The notes: generated from the sequence alone by a model not told the origin. Positions 36,501 to 50,499 are shown, numbered from the stretch's first letter. The stretch: 64,000 bases of DNA from Apiospora phragmitis (GCA_038363925.1 JAQQWL010000002.1:2914001-2978000), one strand, 5' to 3'. Program-made: numbers and translations.

Positions 36501-37762
36501 AAAGGACAAGCTATTCCAATAGACGGAAAAAGAAGATAAAGCCTTTTATAACATTAAGGAAAAGATCTTTAACGAGCTAGTATTTCGTATAGCAGACTTA
36601 TCTAGACCTTTCGAGGTCGAAACCGATACATCGGATTATGCGATTAGAAAACAACTAAGCTAACGAGACAATAACGAAAAGTCGCACCCTATCGCATTTT
36701 TTTTTAAAGAAACTTAATAAACTAGAACTTAATTATTAAATTTATAATAAAGAGTTAATAACTATTATTAAAGCATATAAAAAATAAAAATATTACTTTA
36801 ACGGAATAATAAAATTAATTAAGGTTTATATTAATTATAAAAACTTTATAATATTTATTATTATTAAAGAATTAAATAAACGATAAATACGATGGTTTAA
36901 ATTTTTTTTAAAATTTAACCTCACTATTATTTATTAAAAAAGTAGCGAAAATAGCCGCGCCGACGTACTAAGCTGACGACTAGACTATTAAGAAGAGGTT
37001 CCGCTCGAGATACGAACTATCCTTATATATAATAATAACGGTAACCTCGTACCGTTATAATATCTATACGTAACTAATTACGTCTAGTATAATAATAAGT
37101 AGGTTACGCGTTTTTAAAAAATATTACGAATAAATAAATATAGCTACTTTATAACTACCGTACGGAATATCGAGAAACGGGCTAGTACACTACTAAAACA
37201 AGGTCTTTATTCCCGAGCGATACCGGTAAGAATTTATCCAGGAATTTAATTCACACCCCGCACATAGACACTAAGGAGTATTTAAGACTTAAAAACGAAT
37301 TATTAAATAATTTAATTACAAGAACTTTAAATTAATTATAGTTAAAGTTATTAATAAGTACGACTTATATAGTAAGGCTAAATTCGTAAAACATTAACTA
37401 TACGAAAAACTATAGCTAATTCTATCGCTAGATAAGGCGTAAAAAATAATCGCGTTTAACTTTATAATTAAACTACCCCTATCGAAAGAACTATTAATTA
37501 AAGTTAATTACGATAGCATTTTAATAATTACGAATAAACTTATAAAGTATACCTACTTCTTATCGTATAAAAACTCTAGTAATACTAACGATCTAGCCTA
37601 TACCTTCCTCCGCGTTATTATTAACTAGTACGGACTACTAGAAACGATCATCTCTAATTAAAATAAGCTGTTTATAATAAAATTTTAAAAGTCACTTATA
37701 GTATAACTCGGTATTAAATAGAAGTTATCTATAGCTTATTACCCTTAAACGAATAAATAAAC

Positions 37763-38398
37763 TGTTACGACCTAACCTAATTATGCGGCTAAAACCTATA
37801 AAACCACCGGGCCGGATTTACGATACCCCGCCCAGGGTACAATGTCACGGCTACCGACCGCGCCGCTAGCTATATTAATATAAGCGTATTAATATTATGA
37901 AAGCGCACGGCGACTACGACGGTAGTATCCTAAATAATAATAGGCTGGATACGGCCTAAAGAAGTAGCAAAAATAACGTCACGTAATAGATTACGGGGAT
38001 TACCAGGAACGGCGAAATAAGTCAATAATTTAACTAATAAAGGGATTACCCGGATTATTAAAATACGAAGGTAAACTAAGTAATTTAATAAATTAATAAA
38101 GGAGGAAATTAAATATATAATAATAGATATTCTTTATATATTTTATATAAATATTTTTTATTTTAATAATTAATTTAAATATTAATCTTAATTTATTAAT
38201 AAAATAAATAATTTTAATAAAACTATTATAAATATTTTTAAACTTATATATTTTAATTGTTTTTTTTTTTATAAGTTATTACTTATTATATTAATAAAAG
38301 CGACTTTTATCGCATATTTAAATTTTTTTTATATTATTAATATAAACCTTAATACGTTTTATTAGGTTTTTTTTAAAACTTAAATAGCGTTCGTTATA
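37763..38398 (+). repeat. 5' LTR of element B
   Basis: It starts TGTTACGACC and ends CGTTCGTTATA. Its 5' part (around 37,800-37,870) carries CCGGGCCGGATTTACGATACC, different from the A-type LTR, while the last 400 bp align with it. Confidence 0.88.
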
Positions 38399-38459
38399 TT
38401 TTAATTACTTTTATTTTTACGAGTTATTATTTAAACTTTTAAATAATAACATTATAAAA

Positions 38460-41400
38460 ACTATATTTATACCTAGCCTTAATAATACTGTCCGATAAGG
38501 AAAAACTCTTATTACCACCTTTAGCACCTCTTAATAGGACGTTGTTATAAATATCGATAATAACGATAACGATAACGAACTTACGTAATAAGCGCTAATT
38601 AAGCGAATTAAAAAGTTTAAATAAAAGAGCGTTAATTATTAATATTATTATATTAAGTTCGAAAAGGAGCGTAACGAGCTTTTAATTAAAAATATTTTAA
38701 AATAGATATTTTATAATATTAATAAGTTACGCGAAGAAATACGTTTCTTTTATATAGCTATTAATATTATTTAAACCTTTATTATATTAAAAAAAAGTAT
38801 AAAGATTAATACGTTAACCTTTTTTAACGGAATAAGTAAAAACCTCCGAGGCTTTTTTATTTAGGTTAAAACCTATTAACGGTTTTATAAAAAAACGTTC
38901 TAAAACGTTACCTAGTAAGTTATCTACGCCGCCTCGTTCTTTAAAAATAAGGTATTCGCTTAATTCGAACCCTATTTAAATAAACTCGTAAAGAACGACT
39001 AATAAATTAAGCTATATCGCACGGAGGTATAACGTATTTTCGAAAGTTACGACGGCTTCGAATAAGCCTTTAAATTACTCTTTTAAAACCCCGACGAAAA
39101 ACGACAGGTAAAAAGGGAGCTTAAGACCTTTAAATAAAAAGGATTGGCCGCTTCTTATACAGCCGAGTTCCGGCGTATTATAACCTGACTAAATTATACC
39201 GAAATTATAAAGATTATAATATACTACCGAGGGCTAAAGGATAATATTAAGGACGAACTTAGCCGACTTAACGCCTTTAATAGCTTCTTCTCGTATATAA
39301 AGCTCGCTATTAAAATCGATACCCGTATATACGAGCGACGCCGCGAAAAATAAGGCGGACCTTAATAATAAACCAGTTAAACTTAAACTAATACGGGGTG
39401 ACCATAATAACATAACTATATACCGCTTAAAAATATTACGGCGTATAGTTACTATAATAAGCCTATAAACCTCGACGTTATTAAATATAATAAATAAAAT
39501 AAGAAGTTACGCGGTATTTTTATAACTATTAAAAACTAGGATATTACGCTCGAAAATATTAAGTATTAAAAAAGGATTTCCGACGAGTTTTAAAAAGACG
39601 ACACATTAATATTATTAAAATAAAGAATACCCTTATAATAATTATTAAAAATAATAACGTTATTATTAAATACGGCAGCTTATCCTAAATAACTTACTAC
39701 GATAATAAGTATACCTCTTATTTAGCGGATAAAGAAAATACCGGATGGTTCCTTAAAGCCCCGAGAGGTAAGGAGGACCATAGCCGAAGTATTGCCATGA
39801 TACGAAAGGAACGACCCCCTCCTCACGACGAAAACAGCGATTCAACAGACGACACTACGAGCCAGCCAAAGCAACCCATAAACCACGGACGCCTAATAGG
39901 TATGCCTAGGAACGAGCTAATATACGAGATCGCCAAGTTTAGAAACTTGAAGACCGATAGATAGTTAGCTATCCCTAGTATTTCTTGCCTTAATTTAAAA
40001 TACTTACGCTAAATACTTATTACGGCCGGGTTTAATTAAAGAATCTATAATAATTACGCCGTAAAAAATAACCTATAAATTTCTTTTACATACGAAAGAT
40101 ACTTCACGTTTTTATAGATTTTATATATATATAACGCATATATAAAATACCTCGCGGAAAAACTCGAGTATAAATAGTTTCTTTAAAAGATTAATAAACG
40201 ATTTATTATATAATTATACCCGGACTATATTATTAAAAAAATCTAAACGTTAACCTTTAATGAATAACGCGCGTATTTATTAATATAAAAAAACTTATAA
40301 TAATTACGATGATATTACTTAAAAAAACGAAATTAAAGGGAATATTTTAAAAACTAATATTTTACATACGCTTAAAAAAAATTACGAGCTTATAAATATT
40401 TAAAAGAAAGCGTTTAACGCTCTTAAAATATATAAATATATATTTAATAAAAGGACCCTTTTAATATATTAAAAAACTTATAAAATATTTATAAATTACC
40501 GCGAACTTAATAAACCTTTAAATTACCCGAGAAACCCGAATCTTAAGTATTAAGGACAGTACTTTACACGAGGAGGAGTATAAAAACACCCCTATTAATA
40601 TATTAAGAAGCGCCTTATAAAGAGTAATAGCGACGACATAAGGATCGATCGCAAGAGATTATTACCTACCTATAAGAGCAGTATCTAGGAAATGAACGCC
40701 GCTTATTATAAAAAGATAATAATAAGCGGATTAAAATAGGTTCCTATATTAAATAATAAATAATCGAGCTATTTATAAATATATTATATTAATAATAAAT
40801 ATAAAAAGAGTTTATATTAAAGCGTTACTTAATAATAAAGCGTAAAGAAACTATATTTTATTACGAATTATTAATTACCTTAAATTTAAATAATAATAAA
40901 AAAACGTTTTATACCGACTTAAAACCGTTAATAAAAGATTTATAACGTATAACGATAAAAAGGTATAAAAAAAAGTCGCAAACTTTTTAATCGATATTAA
41001 AAAACATTATAAATAAATTACGTATAATATTACGAACGTTATAAAATACGATATAATTTTAAAAATATTTTAATTACGGGTAAATAATTCTAAAATTAAT
41101 TAAACAATAGGCTAACTTTAATAAAATATATTAAAAAAAGGTTTAATTAATAAATAACGGTTTAAAAAATAACTTTTTAATAAACTTAAAATTTTTAAAA
41201 TATATATTATTATTAAAAAGCTTAAGCTAAACGTTATAATAATTATATTAAAAAGGTATCGGCAGTTCGAAACACTTTTTAATAAGAAATTAAAAATAAG
41301 CTTACCGCTTTATACGTAATAAAATTATAAAATACCTTTTAAAAATAAAAAAAAACCTTTATTTATACCTATATATAAATTTAACTAAAAATATAAACGA

Positions 41401-44400
41401 GCCTTAAAAAAATATATTACGGAAAATCTTAAAAAAAAAGTTATCCGACTATCTACATTACTAATAAACTTCCCTATCCTCTTCGTTCTAAAAAAAAAGT
41501 AAAAACGGAAAACCTAAATAACGTATATATATCAATTATTAAAAACTTAATAAAATTATTATTAAAAACCGATACTTCTTTCTTTTAATTAACGATTTAT
41601 AAAATAAGCTATTACACATTAAGATTTTTATAATACTCGACCTCCTTAACGTATATAACCTAATCCGAATTAAAAAAAAAAAAAGTAGAAAACCGCGTTT
41701 TAAATTAAGTACGGCTATTTCGAATACTAAGCTATACCTTTTAACTTAATTAACATATTAATTAACTTTTAATCTATAATTAATTATATTTTATAAAAAT
41801 ATTTCGATAAGTTCGTCGTAATATACCTTAATAATATTTTTATCTATTCCGAAAATAACGAACAGTACCGAAAATATATAAAATTAATACTTCAAAAACT
41901 ATAGGACGCTAACCTATTAATTAACCTAAAAAAAAGCGAATTCTATTAACGATCCGTTACCTTCATAAAATATATAATATCCCCGGGCGAAATTTAAATA
42001 AAACCTTTAAAAATCTTAATAATTAAAAAATAACTTACGCTTATAAACGTTATAAAAATTAAATCTTTTTTAAAATTAATTAATTATTACCAGATTTTCG
42101 TACCCGAATTTAATAAGATAACGACACTTTTAATAAACTTAATAAAAAAGGACGAACCGTTTTAATAAATAAAGAAAAAAAGTAAAGCATTTTACAATAT
42201 TAAAGAATAAATCCTTAACGAATTAATACTTCGCATAATAAACCCGTTTAAATTTTTTAAAATTAAAACTAACGCGTTAAACTATATAATCGAAAGATAA
42301 CTTAATTAATAAAATAATAACAAGAAATTATACCCGGTTATATTCTTTTTAAAAAAAACTTAACGAATTAAGGCTTAATTATTAAATTTATAATAAAAAA
42401 TTAATAGCTATTATTAAAACTTATAAAAAATAGATATATTATTTTAATAAAATAATAAAATTAATTAAAATCTATACCGACTATAAAAACTTTATGACGT
42501 TTATTATTATTAAAAAATAAATAAATAATAAATATAATAGTTTAAATTCTTATTAAGATTTAACCTTATTATTATTTATTAAAAAAATAATAAGAACGGT
42601 CGCGTTAACATATTAAACCGACAACCGGACTATTAGGAAGAGGTCCCGTCTAAAACGCGGACTATCCTTACCTACGACTAAAACGATAACCTTATACCGT
42701 TAAAATAATTAAATATTACAAACCACGTCTAATATAATAACGATTAGGTTACTAAGTTCCGATAATTTAATTAAACCCCTAACCTTATAAACTACTTTAA
42801 AGATCGCTTCGAGAACCGCGACGGTCTTACTTTTTATTAAAATAAAATCTATATCTTTAAGCGGTACCGCGAAGACTTTATTTAAGAATTTTATAAATAT
42901 TTTATATACGAATACTAAAGGATATTTAAAACCTAAAAACGGATTATTAAATAATTTAATTATAAAAATCTTAAACTAATTATAATTAAAGTAATTAATA
43001 AATATAACCTCTATAATAAAATTAAAACTACCCGATACTAATTATACGGAGAATTATAACCGATCCTACTACCGGATAAAGTATAGAAAACTATTATATT
43101 TAATTTTATTATTAAGTTACCCTATTAAAAAAACCTCTAACTAAGGTTAATTACGATAACATCTTAATAATTACGGATAAATTTACGAAATATACTTATT
43201 TTTTACTATATAAAGAATTTAGCGATATTAACGACCTAGCGTACACATTTTTTCGAACAATCGTTAACTAGTACGGGCTACCCGAAACGATTATTTCCGA
43301 TAAAAATAAAATATTTACCGCTAAATTCTAAAAATCGTTTATAATATAACTTAGAGTTAAGTATAAATTATCTACGGCTTACCACTTTTAAACGAATAAA
43401 TAAACCGAACGGATAAACTAAACCCTAAAGTAATACCTACGTTACTATATTAATTATAAATAAAATAATTAAGTATAATTACTACTTATAACTTAATTCG
43501 TTTATAATAATATAAATAACGAAGTTACGCGTATCTTACTATTCCGAACGAATTACGAATACGACTTAAAAATTATTAAAAAACCTTTAAAAAAAACTAG
43601 TACTAATCGCGACCATATAAATCGAAAAATTAAAAAAACTCTAAATTATATTATAATAAAACCTCACCTTTTTTTAATAACGAATAAAAAAATACGCCGA
43701 TTAAATAAAATTAAAAGGATTAATCTTTAAAAAAGGAGAAAAAGTTTACTTTTTATAACGAAATATTAAAACGAAACGATTAAATAATAAATTAGATTTT
43801 AAAAAAATAAAACTATTTAAAATCGTAATAATTATTTTAAAAACTAATCATTAATTATTATTATTTAAAATAATACGGATACACTTTATATTTTATTATT
43901 TAAATTAATAGTTAAAAAAACCTTAATCGATATATAATTAAAAGTTAAAACGGATTAATATAAGTATAAAATTAATAAAGTTATTAATAAAAAAAAATAA
44001 GGCTTTTAATACCTCGTTTAATAAAAAAACTACCCGTTAAAAATAATATTTAAAAACTTAAAAAATACTTAATAAACGCCGCGAAAGAATTACGGGTATT
44101 TAAAATAAAACGAGATTAAAATTTAATATATTTTAATTTATTACTTTAAACGTTTCGAAAAATTACGTCTTAATAACCGCCTCGGACTTAACGTACTCGG
44201 CCGCCTCTAATTTATTTAAAAAATAAAAACTATGCCTAACTATTTCTACGCTACGCGTTATTAAAAAATTCCGCTATTACCGAATTCGCTTTAAGTATTA
44301 AAAGGCTTTTTAAACCTCCCGATAAGCCTTCTCTAAAGCCGCGCTCGCTTCGCGTAAAGAATCGCTAGCCGCCTACTCTTTAAAGCGTAGGCGACGGGAC

Positions 44401-44760
44401 TTATTAACGACCTGAAACACTATAAAAACTAATAAACCGGAACTATCGTAGGACCGACCATAACGAACATACTTTTTATAACGAGAAATACTATTTAATA
44501 TAACGTATTTCTACCCTTTCTCTAAATAAAGAGAGTACGGTATAATTTCGAAACTAAACTTATTAAACAAAGTAATTAAATTATAACGTTATTCGGTTTT
44601 TTTAAACTTTATATAAAAAATAAATTTTTTAACTCGATTTAATATAATAAATAAATATTATAATAAAGATATAATAATAATAAAAAGGAGCTTATTAAAA
44701 ACCGATATAATAAACGGGTAAAAATATTTAAAGAACCTAGCGTTTCGAAAATAAAGTAAT
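38460..44760 (+). pseudogene. gag-pol remnant of element B
   Basis: The relic is collinear with element A. The uninterrupted gag region around 39,105 shows the state before the solo LTR entered A. The protease motif lies at 40822-40860 (ALLNN, originally a Leu-Phe-Asp-Ser-Gly-type active site). The reverse transcriptase site VIYLNNIFIYSE is at 41818-41853. The integrase C-terminal motif AYHF..TNK..TER is at about 43,377-43,412. Frequent stops, all explainable by G to A or C to T change, make it nonfunctional. Confidence 0.85.
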
Positions 44761-44777
44761 TAAAAAAGGAAAGGTAA

Positions 44778-45399
44778 TATTATAACCTAACTTAATTATA
44801 CGGTTAAAACCTATAAAACTACCGGGCCGGATTTATAATACCCCGCTTAGGGTATAATATTATAGTTACCGACCGCGCCGCTAATTATATTAATATAAAC
44901 GTATTAATATTATAAAAGTATACGGCGATTACGACGGTAATATCCTAAATAATAACAGGCTAGATACGGCCTAAAAAAGTAGTAAAAATAACGTCACGTA
45001 ATAAATTACGGGGATTACCGGGAACGGCGAAATGAGTCGATAATTTAATTAATAAAGGGATTACCCGGATTATTAAAATATAAAAGTAAACTAAATAAAT
45101 TAATAAATTAATAAAAAAAGAAATTAAATATATAATAATAAACGTTTTTTATATATTTTATATTAATAATTAATTTAAATAATAATCTTAATTTATTAAT
45201 AAAATAAACAATTTTAATAAAACTATTATAAATACTTTTAAGCCTATATATTTTAATTACTTTCGTTTTTATAAACTATTACTTATTATATTAATAAAAG
45301 CGACTTTTATCGCACGTTTAAATATTTTTTTATATTATTAATATAAACCTTAGTACGTCTTACTAGGTTTTTTTTAGAACTTAGATAGCGTTCGTTATA
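44778..45399 (+). repeat. 3' LTR of element B
   Basis: Preceded by a purine tract (AAAAAAGGAAAGG). It begins TATTATAACC (TG changed to TA) and ends CGTTCGTTATA. It shares the CCGGGCCGGATTTATAATACC stretch with the 5' LTR, which pairs the two. Confidence 0.88.
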
Positions 45400-46620
45400 T
45401 AAATAAAGAGAATAAACTAAATATTAAAGTAATACCTACGCTACTACGTTAACTACAAATAAAACAACTAGGTATAATTATTACTTATAGCTTAATTCGT
45501 TTATAATAACGTAAATAATAAGATTATATATATATTACTATTCCGAGTAAATTACGAATATAACCTAGAGATTATTAAAAAACCCTTAAAAGGAAAGCTA
45601 ATATTAATCGCGACTATATAAGTCGAAAAACTAAAAGAACTCTAGATTACACTATAATAAAACCTTACCTTCTTTTAATAATAAATAAAGCAACACGCCG
45701 ATTAAATAAAGTTAAAAGGATTACCTTTTAAAAAAAGAGGAAAAGTTTACTTTTTATAACGAAATATTAAAATAAAACGACTAAGTAATATACTAGACTT
45801 TAAAAAAATCGAATTATTTAAAATTATAAAAGTTATTTTAAAAACTAATTATCGATTATTACTACTTAAGATAATACGGATACACCCTATATTTCATATT
45901 TTATTACTCGAGCTAGCGGCCGAAGAAACCCTAATCGATACACAGCTAAAAGTCGAAACGGATTAGCACGAGTACGAAATCAACAGAATTATCGACAAAA
46001 AAAAGGGACAGGACGACCAGTTAACATCCCCGGAAATATTTAAAAAAACGTAGGTTACTTAAAACGAAGTTCTCTTAATCGGTAATCGAAAAAGAAATAT
46101 TATCCTCCTCGTTTAGCTCCTATATCCCCGGACGAAACGCTTCCGAACGTTTTTTTACCATAACCTTTTTTATACGATAAAAACGGGCTAAACGACCTAG
46201 GGTAATAAATAATTATATTTATAATAAAAATAAGGCCTCTTTTACGTCTAACTCTTCCGCCTTTAATTTCTTCTATTAAACGGCTAGTTTCGTTAAAGTC
46301 GACGTAATAAAGATATTATTTTAAAAACGACTAACCCGAATGTACTCCGAGTAACGAAACGACTTCTCGTTTATACGATAAGCTAGGTTTTAGCGAAAAT
46401 AACGAGTATAAAGTATATTAATTAAGTCACTTATAAATTCCACGTCGATAATAAGAGCTAAACGCGTAATAGTTTTCTTTAACCGAGATTTTTTAATATA
46501 ACTATTTATAATAAATATATATTATAATAAAAAGTAATAAAGAAGAAAACCTACTATAACTTAACGTTATAAATAATTAAGGTACTTATAGAATTAATAC
46601 TTTAAAAATAAAGTAATTAA
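45400..46620 (+). pseudogene. Integrase C-terminal and tail region of element A, downstream of nested B
   Basis: The sequence continues the integrase exactly where 37762 stops. It runs collinear with 43,400-44,100 of element B and includes the basic tail and a chromodomain-position segment. The part 45,880-46,020 is less mutated than average. It ends at the purine tract before the 3' LTR of A. Confidence 0.8.
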
Positions 46621-46635
46621 AAAAAAGGAGGATAA

Positions 46636-47296
46636 TATTATAACCCGACTTAACCATATAGCTAAAAACCCTACTTACCGGCACGGGATACGATGACCCG
46701 ATCCGGCTACGATATTATAGCCAGCGATCGCACCGCCAGCTATAATAATATATACGTAATTATATTTTAATAACGTGCGATAAAATAAACGGCCCTAGCC
46801 TACGTAACGATAAAACGAATATAAATAAATATAATAATAAGGCACGAGGAGTCACGTAACGAGCCCCGGAGTAATAAAAGGCACGACGCTCGAAGTAAGC
46901 TAACTAAGGTTAGATCACCGTGATTTAAAGAATAGATCATAGTAAACTAATAACGGGATTATTACGAGTATACCGGTAATTTAATAGATTAATAAAAAAA
47001 GAGATTAGATATATAACGATAAACGTTCTCTATATATTTTATATAAATACTTTTTATTTTAATAATTAATTTAAATATTAATCTTAACTTATTAATAAAG
47101 TAAATAATTTTAACGAAACTATTATAAATACTTTCAAATTTACGCACCTTAATTACCTTCGTTTTTATAAGCTATTGCCTATTATATCGATAGAAGCGGA
47201 CTTTTATCGCACGTTTAAATACTCTTTCGTATTATTAATATAAACCCTAGTACGTTTTACTAGGTTTCTTTTAAAACCTAGATAGCGTTCGTTATA
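46636..47296 (+). repeat. 3' LTR of element A
   Basis: It starts TATTATAACCCG and shares the CCGGCACGGGATACGATGACC stretch with the LTR at 31470, which pairs them. It ends GCGTTCGTTATA. The sequence directly after it is reverse transcriptase of element C, not a copy of the left flank of A. Confidence 0.87.
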
Positions 47297-48121
47297 GTTA
47301 ATTTATTAATTAATTTAAAAAAGAACGAGTTTTACTAACGATTCGTTATATTAATAAAATATATAATATTTTTTTTAAAAAATCCGGATAAAACCTTTTA
47401 AAACTTTAATAGTTAAAAAGTAGCTTATACTTATAAACGCTATAAAAGTTAAAACTTTTTTAAAATTAATTAATTATTACTAGATATTTATTCCCGGATT
47501 TAATAAGTTAATAATACTTTTAATAAACTTAATAAAAAAGGACGAGCTATTTTAATAAATAGAGAAAAACGATTAAGCTTTTTATAATATTTAAGAGCGA
47601 ATGTTTAACGAATTAATATTTCGTTTAATAAACCTTTCTAAACTATTTAAAATTAAAACCGACGTATTAAACTATATAATTAAAGGGTAATTAAATTAAC
47701 GAAATAATAACGAAAAGATACACCCCGTCGTATTTTTTTTTTAAAAAGGTAAATAAATTAAAACTTAATTATTAAATCTATAATAAAGAATTAATAATTA
47801 TTATTAAAATATACGAAAAATAAAAACAATATTTTAACGAAACGATAAAATTAATAAAGTTTTATACCGACTATAAAAACCTTATAATATTTATTATTAT
47901 TAAAGAACTAAATAAATAATAAATATAATAGTTTAAATTCTTATTAAAATTTAACCTTATTATTATTTATTATAAGGATAATAAGAACGGTCGCGCCGAT
48001 ATACTAAGCTAACGACCGGACCACTAGGAGGAAGTCTCGTTTAAAACACGGACTATTTTAATTTATAACTAAAACGGCAACCTTACGCCGTCGTAATAAT
48101 TAAACGTTATAAATACCGTAT

Positions 48122-48615
48122 TATTACGATCGGCGGGTTAGTCCCCCGCGGGGTAATATTTAAGGCGTAGAATTAGATAAAAATAACCCGAAGAGTTATT
48201 TCCGAAGCTTTTATTTTATAGCGTAATAATTAATTTATACGTATTATAATATAATAACTTTTCGCCCTTATTAAATAAGAAACGTAGGTTCGATTCCTAT
48301 ACTTATTAAATAGGAGCTCTTTTTAACTACCTAAGCAAGATCGTTAATAAGTAGGCAAGGCCTTGTACGGATTAGTTACCCGTATAAAAGCTTTAGAATT
48401 TCTCTATACCGAGCTTAAATAAATCATGCAGTACTAAGGGTTTATCGCCCTAGGCATTAGGGCATGCCTTTAAAAAGAGGGTATAGTATTACGATCGGCG
48501 GGTTGGTCCCCGCGGGGTAGCACTTAAGGCGTAAAATTGGATAGAAATAACCCGAAGAGTTATTTCTAAAGCTTTTGCTTTATGGCGTAGTAGTTAGTTT
48601 ACACGTATTATAACA
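48122..48615 (+). mobile_element. Miniature LTR element (TRIM-like), copy 1, 494 bp, with CGTAT duplications
   Basis: Terminal direct repeats lie at 48122-48251 and 48487-48615 (about 130 bp). They begin TATTACGATCGGCGGG (TGTTACG in the best copy) and end TATAACA. CGTAT flanks both sides (48117-48121 and 48616-48620). The empty site is visible in element B near 42,715-42,735. The internal 235 bp code for nothing and end with a purine tract (AAAAAGAGGG) before the 3' repeat. These are the features of a terminal-repeat retrotransposon in miniature, moved by another element's proteins. Confidence 0.9.
48287..48297 (+). promoter_or_regulatory. tRNA B-box-like motif in miniature element copy 1
   Basis: GGTTCGATTCC is a perfect match to the RNA polymerase III B box, here inside a GTAGG/CCTAT stem as in a T arm. 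About 65-70 bp upstream, at the end of the LTR, lies TAGCGTAATAA; in copy 2 (60135-60145) it reads TAGCGTAGTGG, an A-box match. Together they suggest a tRNA-derived internal promoter. Confidence 0.55.
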
Positions 48616-50329
48616 CGTATAATATAATAACGATTAAGTTTTTAAATTTTAATAATTAAATTAAACCCCGGATTTAACTAATTATACTAAAGATCACCTT
48701 AAGAAACGAAATAACCTCGTCTTTTATCGAAATAAGATCTATATCTTTAAATAATACCGTAAAGATTTTATTAAGGAATTTTACGAACACTTTACGTATA
48801 GATACTAAGGAGTATTTAAAACTTAAAAACGAATTACTAAGTAGTTCGATTATAAAAACCTTAAGTTAGTTATAACTAAGGCTATTAACGAATACGACCT
48901 CTATAATAAGGTTAAAGCTAATAAATACTAGCTATATAAAGAATTATAACTAATCTCACCGCTAAATAAAACGTGGAAAATAATCGTACTCGATTTTATA
49001 ATTAAGCTATCTTTATTAAAAAAACCTTTAATTAAAGTTAGTTATAATAATATCTTAATAATTATAAATAAACTTATAAAATATACCTATTTCTTATTAT
49101 ATAAAGAATTTAGCGATACTAATAACCTAGCCTATATATTCCTACGAATAATCGTTAATTAATACGAGCTACTCGAAACGATTATTTTCGACCGAGATAA
49201 ACTATTTACCGCTAAGTTCTAAAAATCGCTAGTAGCATAACTCGGCGTGAGATATAAATTATTTATAACTTATTATCCTTAAATAAATAAATAAACTAAG
49301 CGAATAAACTAGACCTTAAAATAATATTTATATTACTATATTAACTATAAATAAAATAACTAAGTATAATTATTATTTATAATATAATTCGTTTATATTA
49401 ACGTAAATAATAAAATTACACATATATTAGTATTTCGAGTAAATTACGAATATAATTTAAAAATTATTAAAACACTTTTAAAAAGCGAGTTAATACTTAT
49501 CGCGACTATATAAATTAAAAAACTAAAAAAGCTTTAAATAGTATTATAATAAAACCTTATTTTCTTTTAATAATAGATAAAGAAATACGTCGACTAAACT
49601 AGGTTAAAAAGATTAACCCTAAAAAAGGGAAAAATAGTTTACCTCTTACGGCGAAATATTAAAACTAAACGACCAAGCGAAAAATTAAACTTTAAAAAGA
49701 TCGGATTATTTAAAATTAAAAACATTATTTTAAAAACTAATTACCGATTATTATTATTTAAAATAATATAAATATATTTTATATTTTATTATTTAAACTA
49801 ATTATTAAAAATATAAAAATTAAAATATAATTAAAAATCGAAACGAATTAATACGAGTATAAGGTCGAAATAATTTTAAATAAAAAGCGAGTAAAAAAAA
49901 AATATATATATATACTTTATTAAATAAAAAAGTTATTTAATAAAAAATATTTAAAAAATGCCGCTAAAACTCTTTAAACGTTTAAAGCGTAACCGTAAAT
50001 AAATCGAGAAAATCTAAATAAAAAAAAAGTTTATAATATTTTAATTAACTACGCCGAAACCTTTACGTAATTATACGGCCATAATAACCTCCGATTCCGG
50101 CGTTCCTACTTTTTTAACTCGGTTAAAGAATAAAAGCTACGCTATACTAGCTTAATACCTTAAAAACGAACTATTTTCTTTTATTTATATAAACGAACTA
50201 AACGAGTAATAACTTTATTTTTTTTAATACCGCTTTTTAATTAAAACCTCTTTATAACTAAGGCGACGGTGCTCTTTTTAAATCCGCTTAAAAAAATAAA
50301 GAAAAACGCCTAGCCCGTCGTAAACCGAG

Positions 50330-50499
50330 TATGAAAGTGCATCGATCCCTAGGTATTGGCAGTATGCAGGTGTGATAAAATAAAGCTAACGCTTATCCCG
50401 TATATATTCTCTACGGGAATGTGAAATATTATAAGGAAATTAAAAAGAGAGGGGCCCGGGAGCTATAGGATATACGGATGTTTCTTTTATCTTATTATA
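50330..50499 (-). repeat. LTR of element D (3' LTR in element orientation)
   Basis: 170 bp on the plus strand, from TATGAAAGTGCATCG to CTTATTATA. It is less mutated at its left end than the partner copy. Confidence 0.9.

Larger units (their letters stand above)
32225..37762 (+). pseudogene. gag-pol remnant of element A, upstream part
   Basis: Gag begins near 32,225 (SDKEKSLSLLLAP) and resumes after the solo LTR at 33,553 (AAFYTAEFRRI, later GLKENVKNELSR). A decayed zinc-knuckle region lies near 33,880-33,910. The aspartic protease motif appears as LFNSGA at 35176-35193, followed by a stop and GNYI. The reverse transcriptase active site reads VYLDNILIY at 36175-36201, in place of YLDDILIYS. 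Integrase ends at 37762 at the AYYP..TNK motif (the QTDGQTER region), where element B is inserted. Many stops are present throughout. The part near 34,840 lacks about 95 bp present in element B, so A also carries a deletion. Confidence 0.85.
37763..45399 (+). mobile_element. Ty3/Gypsy retrotransposon B, complete, nested in element A integrase
   Basis: LTRs lie at 37763-38398 (636 bp, starts TGTTACGACC) and 44778-45399 (622 bp). The flanking 5-mers are TAAAC on the left and TAAAT on the right; they differ by a single C to T change, as expected for a duplicated target later hit by RIP. The flanks belong to the integrase of A and rejoin at the QTDGQTER region. The total length of 7.6 kb matches an intact copy of this family. 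Heavy RIP makes it inactive. Confidence 0.93.
31470..47296 (+). mobile_element. Ty3/Gypsy retrotransposon A, complete outline, interrupted by two later insertions
   Basis: The element is bounded by related LTRs (31470-32131 and 46636-47296) that share the distinctive stretch CGGCACG..GATACGATGACCC near their 5' ends. The internal part holds gag, protease, reverse transcriptase, RNase H and integrase remnants in Gypsy order. Two later insertions split it: a solo LTR in gag (32847-33547) and element B in integrase (37763-45399). Without them, A is about 7.5 kb. A polypurine tract (AAAAAAGGAGGATAA) directly precedes the 3' LTR. The flanking 5-mers GTAGG (left) and GTTAA (right) do not match, so there is no clear target duplication. 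Confidence 0.88.

Noticed and set aside
48122..48615. CRISPR-like or satellite interpretation of the two direct repeats
   Set aside because: Only two repeats with TG..CA type ends, a 5-bp target duplication and a purine tract; the LTR interpretation explains every feature.
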